Assembly: GCF_015057185.1 (NCBI RefSeq)
Contig: NZ_SVEV01000035.1
Span: forward strand, 1-33,412
Direction of reading: 5' to 3'
DNA length: 33,412 nucleotides
Origin: Pseudobutyrivibrio sp.
Lineage (GTDB): Bacteria; Bacillota; Clostridia; Lachnospirales; Lachnospiraceae
The notes beneath the pieces are model-generated. The model saw only the letters and a list, made by a program, of their open reading frames with translations. It made no database searches and had not been told where the DNA came from. This document shows, in pieces, positions 1 through 7,828 of the stretch. Made by a program: the position numbers and the translations under genes. The first letter of the stretch is position 1. The number at the start of each line of letters is the position of its first letter.

Positions 1-77
1 AGTATATATGTGTAAGAGTAACTTCCATAACTCTAGAATTTACTCTTGCAAACTGGAATTAAAAATTACATTTAAGT
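1..77. repeat. Left copy of a 77-bp perfect terminal inverted repeat
   Basis: Bases 1-77 are the exact reverse complement of 33336-33412; the match stops at base 78. No coding is evident. It may be a real inverted repeat bounding a mobile or invertible segment. It may also be the inner end of a longer flanking inverted repeat where an assembly contig broke, since 77 is a commonly used de Bruijn k-mer length. The identity is seen directly; its origin is not resolved. Confidence 0.95.
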
Positions 78-114
78 GCCCGATGACATGGAATGGCCCG
101 GAGGCCCGGAATGC

Positions 115-126
115 GAACAAGTGTTC
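115..126 (+). promoter_or_regulatory. LexA (SOS) box near left end
   Basis: The sequence CGAACAAGTGTTC (114-126) matches the Firmicutes LexA operator GAAC-N4-GTTC. A TATAAA at 127-132 follows directly, as at the right-end box, but I see no good -35 here. The box lies 37 bp inside the terminal repeat, the same distance as at the right end. No intact gene follows on the plus strand, so this may be a promoter left behind by a deletion. Confidence 0.6.
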
Positions 127-190
127 TATAAATCTGTGTTTTGCGAATAGTTATATCTGTTATAGAACAAGTAGAACAGAATTAGTATTA

Positions 191-230
191 TTAAACCAGG
201 TACTGCTCTTTGAAGCAATGCCTGGTTTTA
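191..230. terminator. Hairpin, possible terminator
   Basis: AAACCAGG (193-200) pairs with CCTGGTTT (221-228), with partial pairing inside (TGCT/AGCA). Flanking T-rich bases are modest on both strands. It lies just downstream of the gene remnant at 259-384 (minus) and could end that transcript or any rightward transcript from the LexA-box promoter. The remaining stretch 78-258 shows no convincing gene. It also holds TGTTCTATAA (122-131) in inverted register with TTATAGAACA (160-169). Confidence 0.4.
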
Positions 231-258
231 AAATGCTCTGTATTGCGTTTTCAGAGAT

Positions 259-384
259 TTAATTGAACAATTCCATCTGTGAGAATACAATCTTTGAATC
301 ATTTTTCAACAATTTTTCCAATTCTGAAGGAGAAGTATTATTTGGAGGAGATTGTTCTATACTAATGAGATCCCTTAAATTCAT
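259..384 (-). pseudogene. C-terminal remnant of an unknown gene
   Basis: An open frame of about 41 codons from ATG 384 ends at TAA 259-261. It encodes a hydrophilic peptide ending KIVFSQMELFN. No ribosome site precedes the ATG, and the frame is open a few codons further upstream towards the IS21-type element (IHGSKQ before the Met) until a stop. This suits the tail of a gene whose 5' part was removed when the element arrived or rearranged. The function is unknown. It might be the other half of the small broken gene at 3172-3232, but no target duplication supports a simple split. Confidence 0.35.
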
Positions 385-430
385 TTGTTTGGATCCATGT
401 ATCTGCTAATCTAAAAGTAGGTCAGCTGGC

Positions 431-450
431 TCATTGAAAATTCAGTCACT
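431..450. repeat. IS21 left inverted repeat
   Basis: TCATTGAAAATTCAGTCACT is the exact reverse complement of 3126-3145. Confidence 0.9.
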
Positions 451-476
451 CATAACTCAAAGTAATGTATCCTTTT

Positions 477-494
477 AGTAAGAGATTTCTTACT
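477..494 (+). promoter_or_regulatory. Hairpin just before the istA ribosome site
   Basis: AGTAAGA (477-483) pairs with TCTTACT (488-494) with a 4-base loop. It ends one base before the purine-rich ribosome site GAAGGGAGG (495-503). Such a structure could limit translation of the transposase from read-through transcripts; that role is inferred. Confidence 0.4.
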
Positions 495-514
495 GAAGGG
501 AGGATCAAAGAGGG

Positions 515-2092
515 GTGATTGATTTGGTAGAAAAACAAACAATAATACTTAAGCACAGGGAAGGAATTAGTAACCGACAGATTGCGTCATATATGAAAAT
601 TGACAAGAATACTGTAAATAAGTACGTCAATGAGTATGATGATGCGATGGCCAAGCTGCTCGCTACAGATCCGGGGGCATCTGAAGATCAGCTGTCACCA
701 GAAATACTGATAAAACCTAAGTATGATACATCAAACAGAGGAAGGAGAAAATCTACAGAAGAAGCCATTGAAGTTATAAGGGACTGCCTTGAGGAAAATG
801 CCAAACGAAGACAGACGGGCCGATCCAAGCAGCAGATGCGAAAGATTGAAATATACGATTACCTGAAGAAACAGGGATACAGCATCAGCTATTCGACAGT
901 CAAACGCGTTATAGCAGACATCAAGAAAGAGATTGATGAGGCGTTTATCAAGCAGGAATACCAGCCCGGAATACAGACTGAATTCGACTGGGGCGAAGTC
1001 ACTCTCGATATTGGTGGGACAGGATATATGAGATATCAGATGGCGGTGTTCTCATCTGCGTACGGCAATCACAGATTTGCACATCTCTACAGAACTCAGG
1101 ATACAGCAGCCTTCCAGGAATCACATGTGGACTATTTCGCATTCTGCGGCGGAGTGTTCCACACTGTCGTATATGACAACATGAGGGTTGCAGTTAAGAC
1201 ATTTGTAGGTCCTTCAGAGAAAGAACCCACTGATGCACTGCTTGAATTATCAATCTATTATGGCTTTGATTTCCGATTCTGCAATGTCAGGAGGGGCAAT
1301 GAAAAGAGCCATGTAGAACGCTCTGTTGACGTTGTAAGGCACTTCGCATTTGCTGAGCCGGGGAATGACTGCTTTGAATCACTGGAAGCTGCTAATGAGC
1401 ATCTGATGAAAAAATGCATGGAGAAGAATGCTTCTGCACTTTCTGACGGCCGTATACCGGATGAATGTTTTGGCGAAGAGAAGGCCAGTCTTATGCCTCT
1501 TCCGCCGAAGATGCCATGCTTTATCAAGCGTGTACATCTGAAAGTAGACAAGTTCTCTACAGTAACTGCAAACCGTGTACACTACTCCGTTCCAGACAGG
1601 TATGTAGGAAAGCGGCTGGATGCCAGGATATATACCGGTTTTGTTGAAATATATGATGGGTCTGAAAAGGTTGCCAGACATGAACGCCATTATGGCAGGG
1701 GTGAGTATGTGATAGATATCTTCCACTACCTAAAGACCCTCAAAAGAAAACCAGGTGCCCTGTCCCAAAGCACAGCACTGCTTCAGGCGGACACCAAGAT
1801 AAAAAACATTTACGAAACTTATTATACAGGTAATGCCAAGGATTTTCTACCAGTTCTTGAACTTATGGATGAATTGGGTGTTGATGCTGTAGAAAAAGCC
1901 TTAAAGAGACTTGCTGAAATAGTGATAAATGATTACAGCGCAGACAAGATCAGGCTGATACATGACCACGAAACTCAAGCAGTGGCAAGTCCGGAGAAAC
2001 CTTACGGAAATGACAGGCTCAGTGAGAAATCAAGGCAGACGCTCTCACAGTATGATATACTGCGTGAACTCCAGACAAGGAGGGCAGGCTGA
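515..2092 (+). CDS. istA: IS21-family transposase IstA
   Basis: This DDE transposase catalyses strand transfer of the element together with the IstB ATPase. The 525-residue length is normal for the family. An N-terminal helix-turn-helix (about residues 15-40, with NRQIASYMKIDKNTV) precedes a second DNA-binding part (about 100-135). The integrase-like core shows the acidic triad: D158 in EFDWGE, D221 in VVYDNMR and E268 in SHVERS. The start is GTG at 515, chosen because GAAGGGAGG lies 11 bases upstream. The stop TGA overlaps the istB ATG (2092), indicating translational coupling. The gene looks intact. Confidence 0.93.
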   Translation: MIDLVEKQTIILKHREGISNRQIASYMKIDKNTVNKYVNEYDDAMAKLLATDPGASEDQLSPEILIKPKYDTSNRGRRKSTEEAIEVIRDCLEENAKRRQTGRSKQQMRKIEIYDYLKKQGYSISYSTVKRVIADIKKEIDEAFIKQEYQPGIQTEFDWGEVTLDIGGTGYMRYQMAVFSSAYGNHRFAHLYRTQDTAAFQESHVDYFAFCGGVFHTVVYDNMRVAVKTFVGPSEKEPTDALLELSIYYGFDFRFCNVRRGNEKSHVERSVDVVRHFAFAEPGNDCFESLEAANEHLMKKCMEKNASALSDGRIPDECFGEEKASLMPLPPKMPCFIKRVHLKVDKFSTVTANRVHYSVPDRYVGKRLDARIYTGFVEIYDGSEKVARHERHYGRGEYVIDIFHYLKTLKRKPGALSQSTALLQADTKIKNIYETYYTGNAKDFLPVLELMDELGVDAVEKALKRLAEIVINDYSADKIRLIHDHETQAVASPEKPYGNDRLSEKSRQTLSQYDILRELQTRRAG

Positions 2093-2880
2093 TGGGAAGC
2101 GAGAAGAAGAAACAGGAAATACGAGAATTCTGCAAACTGCTTAAGCTCAGAGGAATCGCTGATAACTTTGAAGACATCGCAAAGGAAGTCCAGGAACCAG
2201 TCGAATATCTTCATAGGCTGTTATCAGCAGAACTGGACAGCTCAGAACAGAGGGCAATTGACAGGCGTATAAGAGGAGCGCATTTTCCTTACCGTAAATA
2301 TCTGGCTGATCTCGAAGTAGACTGCCTTCCCGAAGCGCTTCAGAAAAGGCTTCCTGAGCTGATGAAGCTTGACTTCATCCCCAACGGGCAGAATATCATC
2401 CTGACTGGGAATCCTGGCACAGGAAAGACTCATACCGCTATTGGACTCGGAATGGCAGCCTGTGAGGCCGGATACAGAGTGCTGTATACCACAGTACCTT
2501 ATCTGGTCACAGAGCTCAAAGAAAGTAACGACCAGCAGAAACTGCGACGTTATGAAAGGCAGTTCGAACGATATGATCTTGTAATTGCAGATGAACTCGG
2601 ATACATCTCGTTTGACCGTGAAGGTGCGGATCTGCTGTTTTCCAACCTTTCACTGAGGGCAATGACAAAATCCACCATAATAACATCAAACCTCACCTTT
2701 GACAGATGGGATGAGATCTTTGGAGACGCAGCGATAACGAGCGCCATAGTCGACAGGCTTACATACAAAGCCATTCTGGTCGATATGGAAGGCGATTCAT
2801 ACAGGCTCCGGGAAACACTAAAAGAAAACGGTGAGACCTTCGAGTACATCAAGAAAGCAAAGCCAAAGAAAGCCGGTTAA
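2092..2880 (+). CDS. istB: IS21-family helper ATPase IstB
   Basis: This AAA+ ATPase, related to DnaC, helps IstA choose and capture the target site. It is 262 residues, the usual length. The Walker A motif GNPGTGKT is at residues 106-113, and a Walker B-like LVIADELGY lies about 55 residues later. A sensor-like TIITSN follows. The start codon shares a base with the istA stop (TGATG), so the two are co-translated. The C-terminus is rich in lysine, as is usual. It looks intact. Confidence 0.93.
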   Translation: MGSEKKKQEIREFCKLLKLRGIADNFEDIAKEVQEPVEYLHRLLSAELDSSEQRAIDRRIRGAHFPYRKYLADLEVDCLPEALQKRLPELMKLDFIPNGQNIILTGNPGTGKTHTAIGLGMAACEAGYRVLYTTVPYLVTELKESNDQQKLRRYERQFERYDLVIADELGYISFDREGADLLFSNLSLRAMTKSTIITSNLTFDRWDEIFGDAAITSAIVDRLTYKAILVDMEGDSYRLRETLKENGETFEYIKKAKPKKAG

Positions 2881-2940
2881 ACATATCTGTAAACCGCAGT
2901 TAATCATATATATCAGGCATGTGCATGGAGCGGGAACGGA

Positions 2941-3085
2941 GTCAAGGGACAGTACGCTGGGCGCTTCTTTTCCAGCGCCCGGGCAGCCCTTGACGAAGTG
3001 ACACGGATTACCCTGTGTGCCTGGAAGCAGTCAGATGCTGCTTCCCTGCCTCCCCGACGAGGGGCGGGTGTGGGCAGAGCCCACA
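2941..3085 (+). other. Structured non-coding right end of the IS21 element
   Basis: Between istB and the terminal repeats is a gene-free stretch with nested inverted repeats. GTCAAGGG (2941-2948) pairs with CCCTTGAC (2987-2994) around an inner stem GGGCGCT (2959-2965)/AGCGCCC (2974-2980). A further tight stem TGTGGGC (3069-3075)/GCCCACA (3079-3085) has a 3-base loop. These could stop istAB transcription or shape the end for transposition. No coding is supported in 2881-3171. Confidence 0.55.
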
Positions 3086-3112
3086 AAAAAACGCCTCCAA
3101 GAAAGAGGCGCT
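3085..3112 (-). terminator. Terminator facing into the IS21 right end
   Basis: Read on the minus strand, CGCCTC and GAGGCG (3105-3110 and 3092-3097) form a stem with a 7-base loop, followed at once by seven T (complement of 3085-3091). This is a good intrinsic terminator for leftward transcripts entering the element from the recombinase gene. It would shield istB from antisense transcription. Confidence 0.7.
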
Positions 3113-3125
3113 TATTTCAAGCAAA

Positions 3126-3145
3126 AGTGACTGAATTTTCAATGA
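3126..3145. repeat. IS21 right inverted repeat
   Basis: Exact reverse complement of 431-450. A partial second copy of the core TGACTGAATTTTCA lies outside it at 3151-3164, reaching almost to the inferred end at 3171. Confidence 0.9.
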
Positions 3146-3171
3146 ACTTTTGACTGAATTTTCAGTTGACA

Positions 3172-3232
3172 AATACAATCCAAGAATCATTTTGTCATAT
3201 TCCTTACGCTCAGCTGCAGTTAGTTCACGCAT
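3172..3232 (-). pseudogene. Small gene broken by the IS21 element (5' part)
   Basis: An ATG at 3232 with GGGAGGGG 11-12 bases upstream starts MRELTAAERKEYDKMILGLY. The frame then runs into the IS end and continues in IS sequence to a stop near 3008. It follows the recombinase stop by 33 bases, so it was probably co-transcribed with it. The first 20 residues look like a normal small charged protein of the kind found beside recombinases; the tail is chimeric. The function is unknown. A possible 3' remnant lies at 259-384 on the other side of the element. Confidence 0.5.
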
Positions 3233-3265
3233 AATCAGTTTTGCCCCTCCCAAAAACAATAACTA

Positions 3266-3874
3266 TTATACTGCATTTCCTTCTACTAAACGAATATACT
3301 TATATATTGTGGTCCTTGAGCATTTCATAAGGTTTGCAAATTCTGTAATTGTTATATTCTTAGCTAAGAATGAAGGATAATGCTTATAGAACTTGTCTGG
3401 AAGTTTCTCTGGGTCTGTATGAGGGCGGCCAATTTTCTTTCCTTTTGCTCTGGCATTTTCCATGCCGGATTTTACTCGCTGGGAAATGATATCGCGTTCC
3501 ATTTCAGCAAAAACTCCCCACATCATGAGCATTCCTTTGGTCATGGGATCTATCTCATCTTTTGTACAGTCTATAATAAAGGTTCCAATGACGAGCTTTA
3601 TCTTTTTTTCTTGTACAAGCTGCAAGATCTCACATAAATGCTTTGTGGATCTGGTAAGACGAGAAACTTCTGTTGTAACAAGCGTATCACCCTGCTTCAG
3701 GACATCCAGAAGTTTTTGAAATTCAGCACGATCTGTCTTTGCTCCAGATTCATATTCCCAATAGATATATTTATCTTCATTAACGCCTAGCTTTTTCAGC
3801 TCTCTCTTCTGTCTATTGATATCTTGCTTTGACTCATCGGTTGAACATCTTGCATAACCATAGCATTTTCCCAT
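3266..3874 (-). CDS. Serine recombinase of the resolvase/invertase family
   Basis: A small serine recombinase (about 202 residues) that would cut and rejoin DNA at a pair of short sites. The N-terminal motif YGYARCSTDE carries the nucleophile serine (S11). Conserved arginines occur in TEVSRLTRS and AEMERDIISQR, the GRP linker is present, and a C-terminal helix-turn-helix (TITEFANLMKCSRTTIYKYI) ends the protein. I start at ATG 3874 because GAGGAG sits about six bases upstream. The frame is open further up to 4000, but the extra 42 residues are not family-like. A short broken gene and the IS21 element lie downstream, and an inverted repeat at 4046-4077 lies upstream. It may be the recombinase of the island or of a lost transposon. 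Confidence 0.88.
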   Translation of the reverse strand: MGKCYGYARCSTDESKQDINRQKRELKKLGVNEDKYIYWEYESGAKTDRAEFQKLLDVLKQGDTLVTTEVSRLTRSTKHLCEILQLVQEKKIKLVIGTFIIDCTKDEIDPMTKGMLMMWGVFAEMERDIISQRVKSGMENARAKGKKIGRPHTDPEKLPDKFYKHYPSFLAKNITITEFANLMKCSRTTIYKYIRLVEGNAV

Positions 3875-4045
3875 ACAAACTCCTCTTTCACTGTTCATAA
3901 AATGGTATATTGAGATTTGTGAACATAAATGGCATTTTTTAATGCGTTCTTCTTTATCATAAAAAGCGTATGAAACACTGATGAATACTGAAAAACGCAT
4001 TAATCTCTTTTTATATATGCAATTATAGCATAATTAGTGTAAAAA

Positions 4046-4077
4046 GTGTTCACGATAACAGATGTTTTTGTGAACAC
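4046..4077. promoter_or_regulatory. Inverted repeat upstream of the recombinase (operator or crossover site)
   Basis: GTGTTCAC (4046-4053) and GTGAACAC (4070-4077) are perfect inverted copies 16 bases apart, in an AT-rich region about 170 bases upstream of the recombinase start. Resolvases typically bind such half-sites at their own promoter. Assignment to this recombinase is inferred from position. Confidence 0.45.
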
Positions 4078-4087
4078 AAAAACGAGG

Positions 4088-4124
4088 CAAAAACCTCAGC
4101 CATAAGGGGATTTATAGCTGAGGT
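4088..4124 (-). terminator. Intrinsic terminator ending the secretion gene cluster
   Basis: On the minus strand CCTCAGC and GCTGAGG (plus 4117-4123 and 4094-4100) form a 7-bp stem with further ATAA/TTAT pairing inside. Five T follow (complement of 4089-4093). It lies 33 bases downstream of the last gene of the leftward cluster. Confidence 0.75.
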
Positions 4125-4156
4125 GATATATCATCCATGAACACAATGCCAATTGG

Positions 4157-5515
4157 TTATCTTCCATCATTAACATAGTCCCTATACATTTTAGACACAT
4201 TTGCATTTTCTACAATCGGATAGCCCTTTACTAATTGCTTGGCTCCTTCAAGTATTTCTTTAACCGTTTCTTCAGGAAGGTCTTTATAGGTATATTCCTC
4301 TCCATGCCTAAGGAAATCGTCATAGTATTCTTCATACTTTACCAATCTATCCTGATCATCATATTCCTTTATAATTTTTGTACAATGCCAGTCATTTGAT
4401 AATGACGCGCTCGTATTCTCTATTGATAATATAACACGACCTTTTTCATCATAAGTCCATTCCTGACTAGGATGCTCAATACTGCTGTCACAATTCTTGA
4501 ACGATGCTTTTTCCCCATTAGGATGGTATGTATAGAATCGATGCATGGCTGTAGTTCTATCACCATCATATATTTGAACAATCTCAATTGGATTACCATT
4601 ATAATCGTTTGTATAATAATAATGGCTCCAATACTCGCTGCGTAATTCTGTATGGTCAACATTATAGTATAATGTATGTTCTATAGTATCGGTCAAAAAG
4701 CCATTAGCATCATAAGTATAATCATGTTCTTCGGTAAGTAGCCCATCTTCAGTTGTGTAATCATGCATACATTTATTATTTTCAACTGTACACTCTGTTA
4801 CAGTTATCATATATCCTTGATCAGATGTGTGCTTTAGTAGATTCATGTTATTATCATATTCCCAAGTATCTTTATTGCCATACTGATCCGTTTTTGTTAC
4901 AGGCTTACCATTTCTATACACCGTCACAGATTCCGATCCATAGCTAACAGCTACTTCCTCGTTGTCATCATAAAGATACATCGCACTGAGCATACCATAG
5001 AAATCTGTAGTCTTTAGAAACAGCTTATTACTCCCCTTTAAGCAAATTCTAATTGCGCCATCATATTCTTCTCCATAATAATCTATGGGCTTCTGATCAG
5101 CTCCGTATTGCCTGACGTGTTCCTGCTGACCATAGACAGCTTTTTCCAAACTACCTTTACCGCCAAATAGGCTAAATATACCAGACGCCCCTCCTTGCTT
5201 ATTGGTTTTTTCCTTATCCTTCTTCTCCATTTCTTCCTGTGAGGTATTTGGGTCAAGGTTTAGTTCCTGGTTCTCATTGCTATCACCATCATTCTTCGAG
5301 TCCTGTATCTCTTCTTTCGATACATTTTTTGCATTTTCTTTTAATTCTTTATTGCCTTGAGCACCTGTAATAGTTTTCTCAGATTGTTTGCTCTGCTCCT
5401 GTACAGAAGCAGATCCCTCCCCACGTTGATAAGTATGTATACCGCTTAATATAAGAATTATCCCCATGATGGCCATTACAATAAATACAATCGGAACTAA
5501 CCGCTTTTTTGACAT
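4157..5515 (-). CDS. Membrane-anchored extracellular protein with YD-like repeats
   Basis: 452 residues. One N-terminal hydrophobic span (about residues 6-26) follows a short basic start, so the rest is probably outside the cell. Residues 30-115 are a low-complexity, Gln/Glu/Lys/Asn-rich linker. From about 120 on, aromatic turns recur (DQYGNKDTWEYDNNMNL, YTYDANGFLTDT, YTNDYNGNPIE, WTYDEKGRVI, IKEYDDQDRLVKYEEY), the pattern of YD/RHS-type repeats, which form beta structures. The start has AAGGAG five bases upstream. It is the last gene of the cluster, before the terminator. The role is not known; a surface or wall-spanning partner of the secretion genes is an inference. Confidence 0.65.
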   Translation of the reverse strand: MSKKRLVPIVFIVMAIMGIILILSGIHTYQRGEGSASVQEQSKQSEKTITGAQGNKELKENAKNVSKEEIQDSKNDGDSNENQELNLDPNTSQEEMEKKDKEKTNKQGGASGIFSLFGGKGSLEKAVYGQQEHVRQYGADQKPIDYYGEEYDGAIRICLKGSNKLFLKTTDFYGMLSAMYLYDDNEEVAVSYGSESVTVYRNGKPVTKTDQYGNKDTWEYDNNMNLLKHTSDQGYMITVTECTVENNKCMHDYTTEDGLLTEEHDYTYDANGFLTDTIEHTLYYNVDHTELRSEYWSHYYYTNDYNGNPIEIVQIYDGDRTTAMHRFYTYHPNGEKASFKNCDSSIEHPSQEWTYDEKGRVILSIENTSASLSNDWHCTKIIKEYDDQDRLVKYEEYYDDFLRHGEEYTYKDLPEETVKEILEGAKQLVKGYPIVENANVSKMYRDYVNDGR

Positions 5516-5585
5516 AAAGCTCCTTCCTGCTGCATGCCTGCTATACTTTTACAATTAGATTTGCCACTACATTCTAATAATTCTT

Positions 5586-6113
5586 TTATGACCAATCAGC
5601 ACCCCATCCAGATTCTTTCTTAGTTCCGGATTCTTTTCGGCCATCTTTTCTTTCACCACATGAGCAGACTTCATCAAATGATTTATTATGTTTACCGCAT
5701 GATGGGCAAACCCATCCACCAGCAGAGCCTCCTGTATATTTATTTCCCGAAGCCACCGCCGAAAGCTTACTTAGAGCCTCAGCCGAATTAAAGCCCGATG
5801 AAGACTGATTATTTGAGTATCCTAAAACGGATGCACTGCTGTCAGTTTGAAGATTTGCTATGTTATTACATATACCTTCCAGCCCTTCTAACACTTCAGA
5901 AACCGCAATTAGCATTGCTCCTATAAAAGCATTTATCCCGAATACGCCAAAGAACACCCCAAACATTACTCCAAAGCTTTTTTCATATGTAATCTCTTCA
6001 TACACATAGCCCACCATTCCAGCAATGATGAATCCAATGATTACTCCAAGTACAATAAATACAATACCCATCATAAAAAATGCACCTCTAACTCTACTAT
6101 TAAACCTTATCAT
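5586..6113 (-). CDS. Two-span membrane protein with C-terminal zinc ribbon
   Basis: 175 residues. Two hydrophobic segments (about 11-35 and 47-70) are followed by a Ser/Asn-rich linker and a cysteine motif CPSCGKHNKSFDEVCSCG (CxxC...CxC), likely a small zinc ribbon in the cytosol. The C-terminus is basic with Trp. A purine-rich site (AAGGAGAAGAAGG) precedes the ATG. It sits between the kinases and the YD-like protein, all on the same strand. Zinc ribbons also occur in the three kinases and in the 63-residue protein upstream, so a shared interaction is possible. No function is assigned. Confidence 0.65.
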   Translation of the reverse strand: MIRFNSRVRGAFFMMGIVFIVLGVIIGFIIAGMVGYVYEEITYEKSFGVMFGVFFGVFGINAFIGAMLIAVSEVLEGLEGICNNIANLQTDSSASVLGYSNNQSSSGFNSAEALSKLSAVASGNKYTGGSAGGWVCPSCGKHNKSFDEVCSCGERKDGRKESGTKKESGWGADWS

Positions 6114-6172
6114 CCTTCTTCTCCTTCTATTGCTAACAATAGCACAATGTAAATCGTTGGCCTTTTCTTATA

Positions 6173-7792
6173 TCAGTTATATTTCACACCGTCTTTATCT
6201 GTAATCACTCCATTATCTACGCTAAAGATCTGATTACCACTTGAAATCTGTATTTCAGAAAGGCTCATACAATTTTCAAATGCTCCTGAGCCTATAACTG
6301 ACACACTTGAAGGAATATATATCGATTCCAAATATACACAATTCTTAAAAGCTGATTTTTCTATACTTGTAATAGTATCAGGGAGAACCAAACTTGTAAC
6401 ATTATTACCAATGCCACTTATAGCAGTAACCTTTTTCCCATCTATTTCTTCTGGAATAACTATATCCGTCAAAGAATAATCAGCACCTGTTATAGTAATA
6501 CCCGTGTCATTCTCTTCATATGTCAAAAAGCTCGAATCAGTATAGCTTAACTTTTTTTCAATAATGTAATTCTCCGCAGTATCATCTTCGAGCGTAGAAG
6601 TTTCCTCTATTTTTGAATCACCGTTATCCGAGCTATTATTCTCCTGCACAAATGATTCCAGCGCCTGTTCCATATTATCTGAAGACTCATCCACCTCATT
6701 TGTGACCAAAGTTGAATTAATAATAGTTTTTATTCCAACGCCGATTAGAATCACAGCCAGCGCTACAGCAAATATAACAGCCGCAAAGCTGATTTTTCTC
6801 CACGGAATGACTCGTCGTCCCTTATACAGCTGATCATACAGCTCTCCCATACTTTGAGTTCGATATTTAATATCAACATTTAATCCTTGCATGATAGCAG
6901 CTTCAATCGAGGCTGGAATTGTACTATCTATGCTTTTTAATGGTCGAATCTTTGCAGATTTGTCCATAATGGCCATGGCATCAGGCAAAACCGATCCAGA
7001 TATTAAATAATATAGAGTCGCACACACCTCATAAACATCAGTCCATGGGCCTTGATTTCCGTGGGAAGAATACTGCTCAGGAGGAGCATATCCTCGTTTT
7101 AACTCTATTTCTTTGCTCTTATCATTTTCCTCAATTTCTACCGCTGTTCCAAAATCAATAAGAACCAGTTCCTTCTCATGGGTAATCATGATATTATCAG
7201 GACTAATATCACGGTGAATTATTTCATTACCGTGTAATACCGACAAAGAATTTATTATTGGCTCCATTATTTGTAATGCTTCATTCCAATGGATTTTTTG
7301 CTTATTATTCTTTCTGTAGTCGCTTAGATTCTCTCCTGGAATATATTCCATAACCATATATGCAGTATTGTTTTCATAAAAAAAAGTAAGCACTCGCACA
7401 ATACCCGGAAGAGTCTCAAGCTTAACAAGACGACGCGCTTCCTCTTCGTACCGTTCAAGCTTGTGCTGAAAACTAATTGCCGATTTTCCACTGATTACAA
7501 CTACATCATTCGACTTACTTTCATAAACATTTCTCGATGCAAATTGTGTTGGAAAAAATTCCTTTATAGCCACCCTCAAATTTAATGTAAGATCCAAGCC
7601 CAAATATGTAATTCCGAAACCACCTTCTCCAAGAACCTTTCCTATTAAATATTTTCCATTTAAAACAGTAAGCGGTTTTAGCGCTCGCTGATTCATGACG
7701 TAATCTCCAACCTTGTGCCCACAGTGCGGACAGATTTCTTGGTCTGAAGTCACTTCATTCATGCAGTTGACACAGTATTTTTTCTGAACCAT
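6173..7792 (-). CDS. Zn-ribbon Ser/Thr protein kinase with BspA-type LRR ectodomain
   Basis: About 539 residues: N-terminal zinc ribbon (C7, C10, C21, C24), kinase domain (about 45-315), one membrane span (about 335-358), an acidic linker and an extracellular part with BspA-like leucine-rich repeats (SLVLPDTITSIEKSAFKNC, then IYIPSSVSVIGSGAFENC). The kinase keeps its catalytic parts: glycine loop GEGGFG, VAIK lysine, HRDISPDN, DFG and an APPEQY activation segment. I start at ATG 7792 rather than TTG 7813 because this places the first Cys at the same distance from the start as in the two paralogues. It is likely a receptor-type kinase reading an outside cue and phosphorylating Ser/Thr targets in the cell. 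The other two kinases have different ectodomains. Confidence 0.88.
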   Translation of the reverse strand: MVQKKYCVNCMNEVTSDQEICPHCGHKVGDYVMNQRALKPLTVLNGKYLIGKVLGEGGFGITYLGLDLTLNLRVAIKEFFPTQFASRNVYESKSNDVVVISGKSAISFQHKLERYEEEARRLVKLETLPGIVRVLTFFYENNTAYMVMEYIPGENLSDYRKNNKQKIHWNEALQIMEPIINSLSVLHGNEIIHRDISPDNIMITHEKELVLIDFGTAVEIEENDKSKEIELKRGYAPPEQYSSHGNQGPWTDVYEVCATLYYLISGSVLPDAMAIMDKSAKIRPLKSIDSTIPASIEAAIMQGLNVDIKYRTQSMGELYDQLYKGRRVIPWRKISFAAVIFAVALAVILIGVGIKTIINSTLVTNEVDESSDNMEQALESFVQENNSSDNGDSKIEETSTLEDDTAENYIIEKKLSYTDSSFLTYEENDTGITITGADYSLTDIVIPEEIDGKKVTAISGIGNNVTSLVLPDTITSIEKSAFKNCVYLESIYIPSSVSVIGSGAFENCMSLSEIQISSGNQIFSVDNGVITDKDGVKYN

Positions 7793-7828
7793 GCTTTTGT
7801 CTACTACTCCCAATTGATATTGTCAATT

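Larger units (their letters stand above)
420..3171 (+). mobile_element. IS21-family insertion sequence
   Basis: The element carries overlapping istA and istB genes. A perfect 20-bp inverted repeat lies near the ends (431-450 and 3126-3145). The outer ends are related: the right end read inward starts TGTCAACTG, the left end GGTCAGCTG. The right end also has a second copy of TGACTGAATTTTCA (3151-3164 after 3128-3141), as expected of the multiple terminal repeats of IS21 elements. The limits 420 and 3171 are inferred from this alignment. Flanks ...AAAAGTA and AATACAATC... show no target duplication, which suggests rearrangement after insertion. Base composition is more GC-rich than the neighbouring secretion cluster. 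Confidence 0.85.

Noticed and set aside
8-262. Open frame of 84 codons at the left end, plus strand
   Set aside because: It runs through the terminal repeat, the LexA box and the hairpin, has no ribosome site and no family-like features.
3008-3259. 83-codon open frame on the minus strand as an intact gene
   Set aside because: Only its first 20 codons after ATG 3232 lie outside the IS21 element; the rest is IS terminal sequence with hairpins. I treat it as a broken gene.
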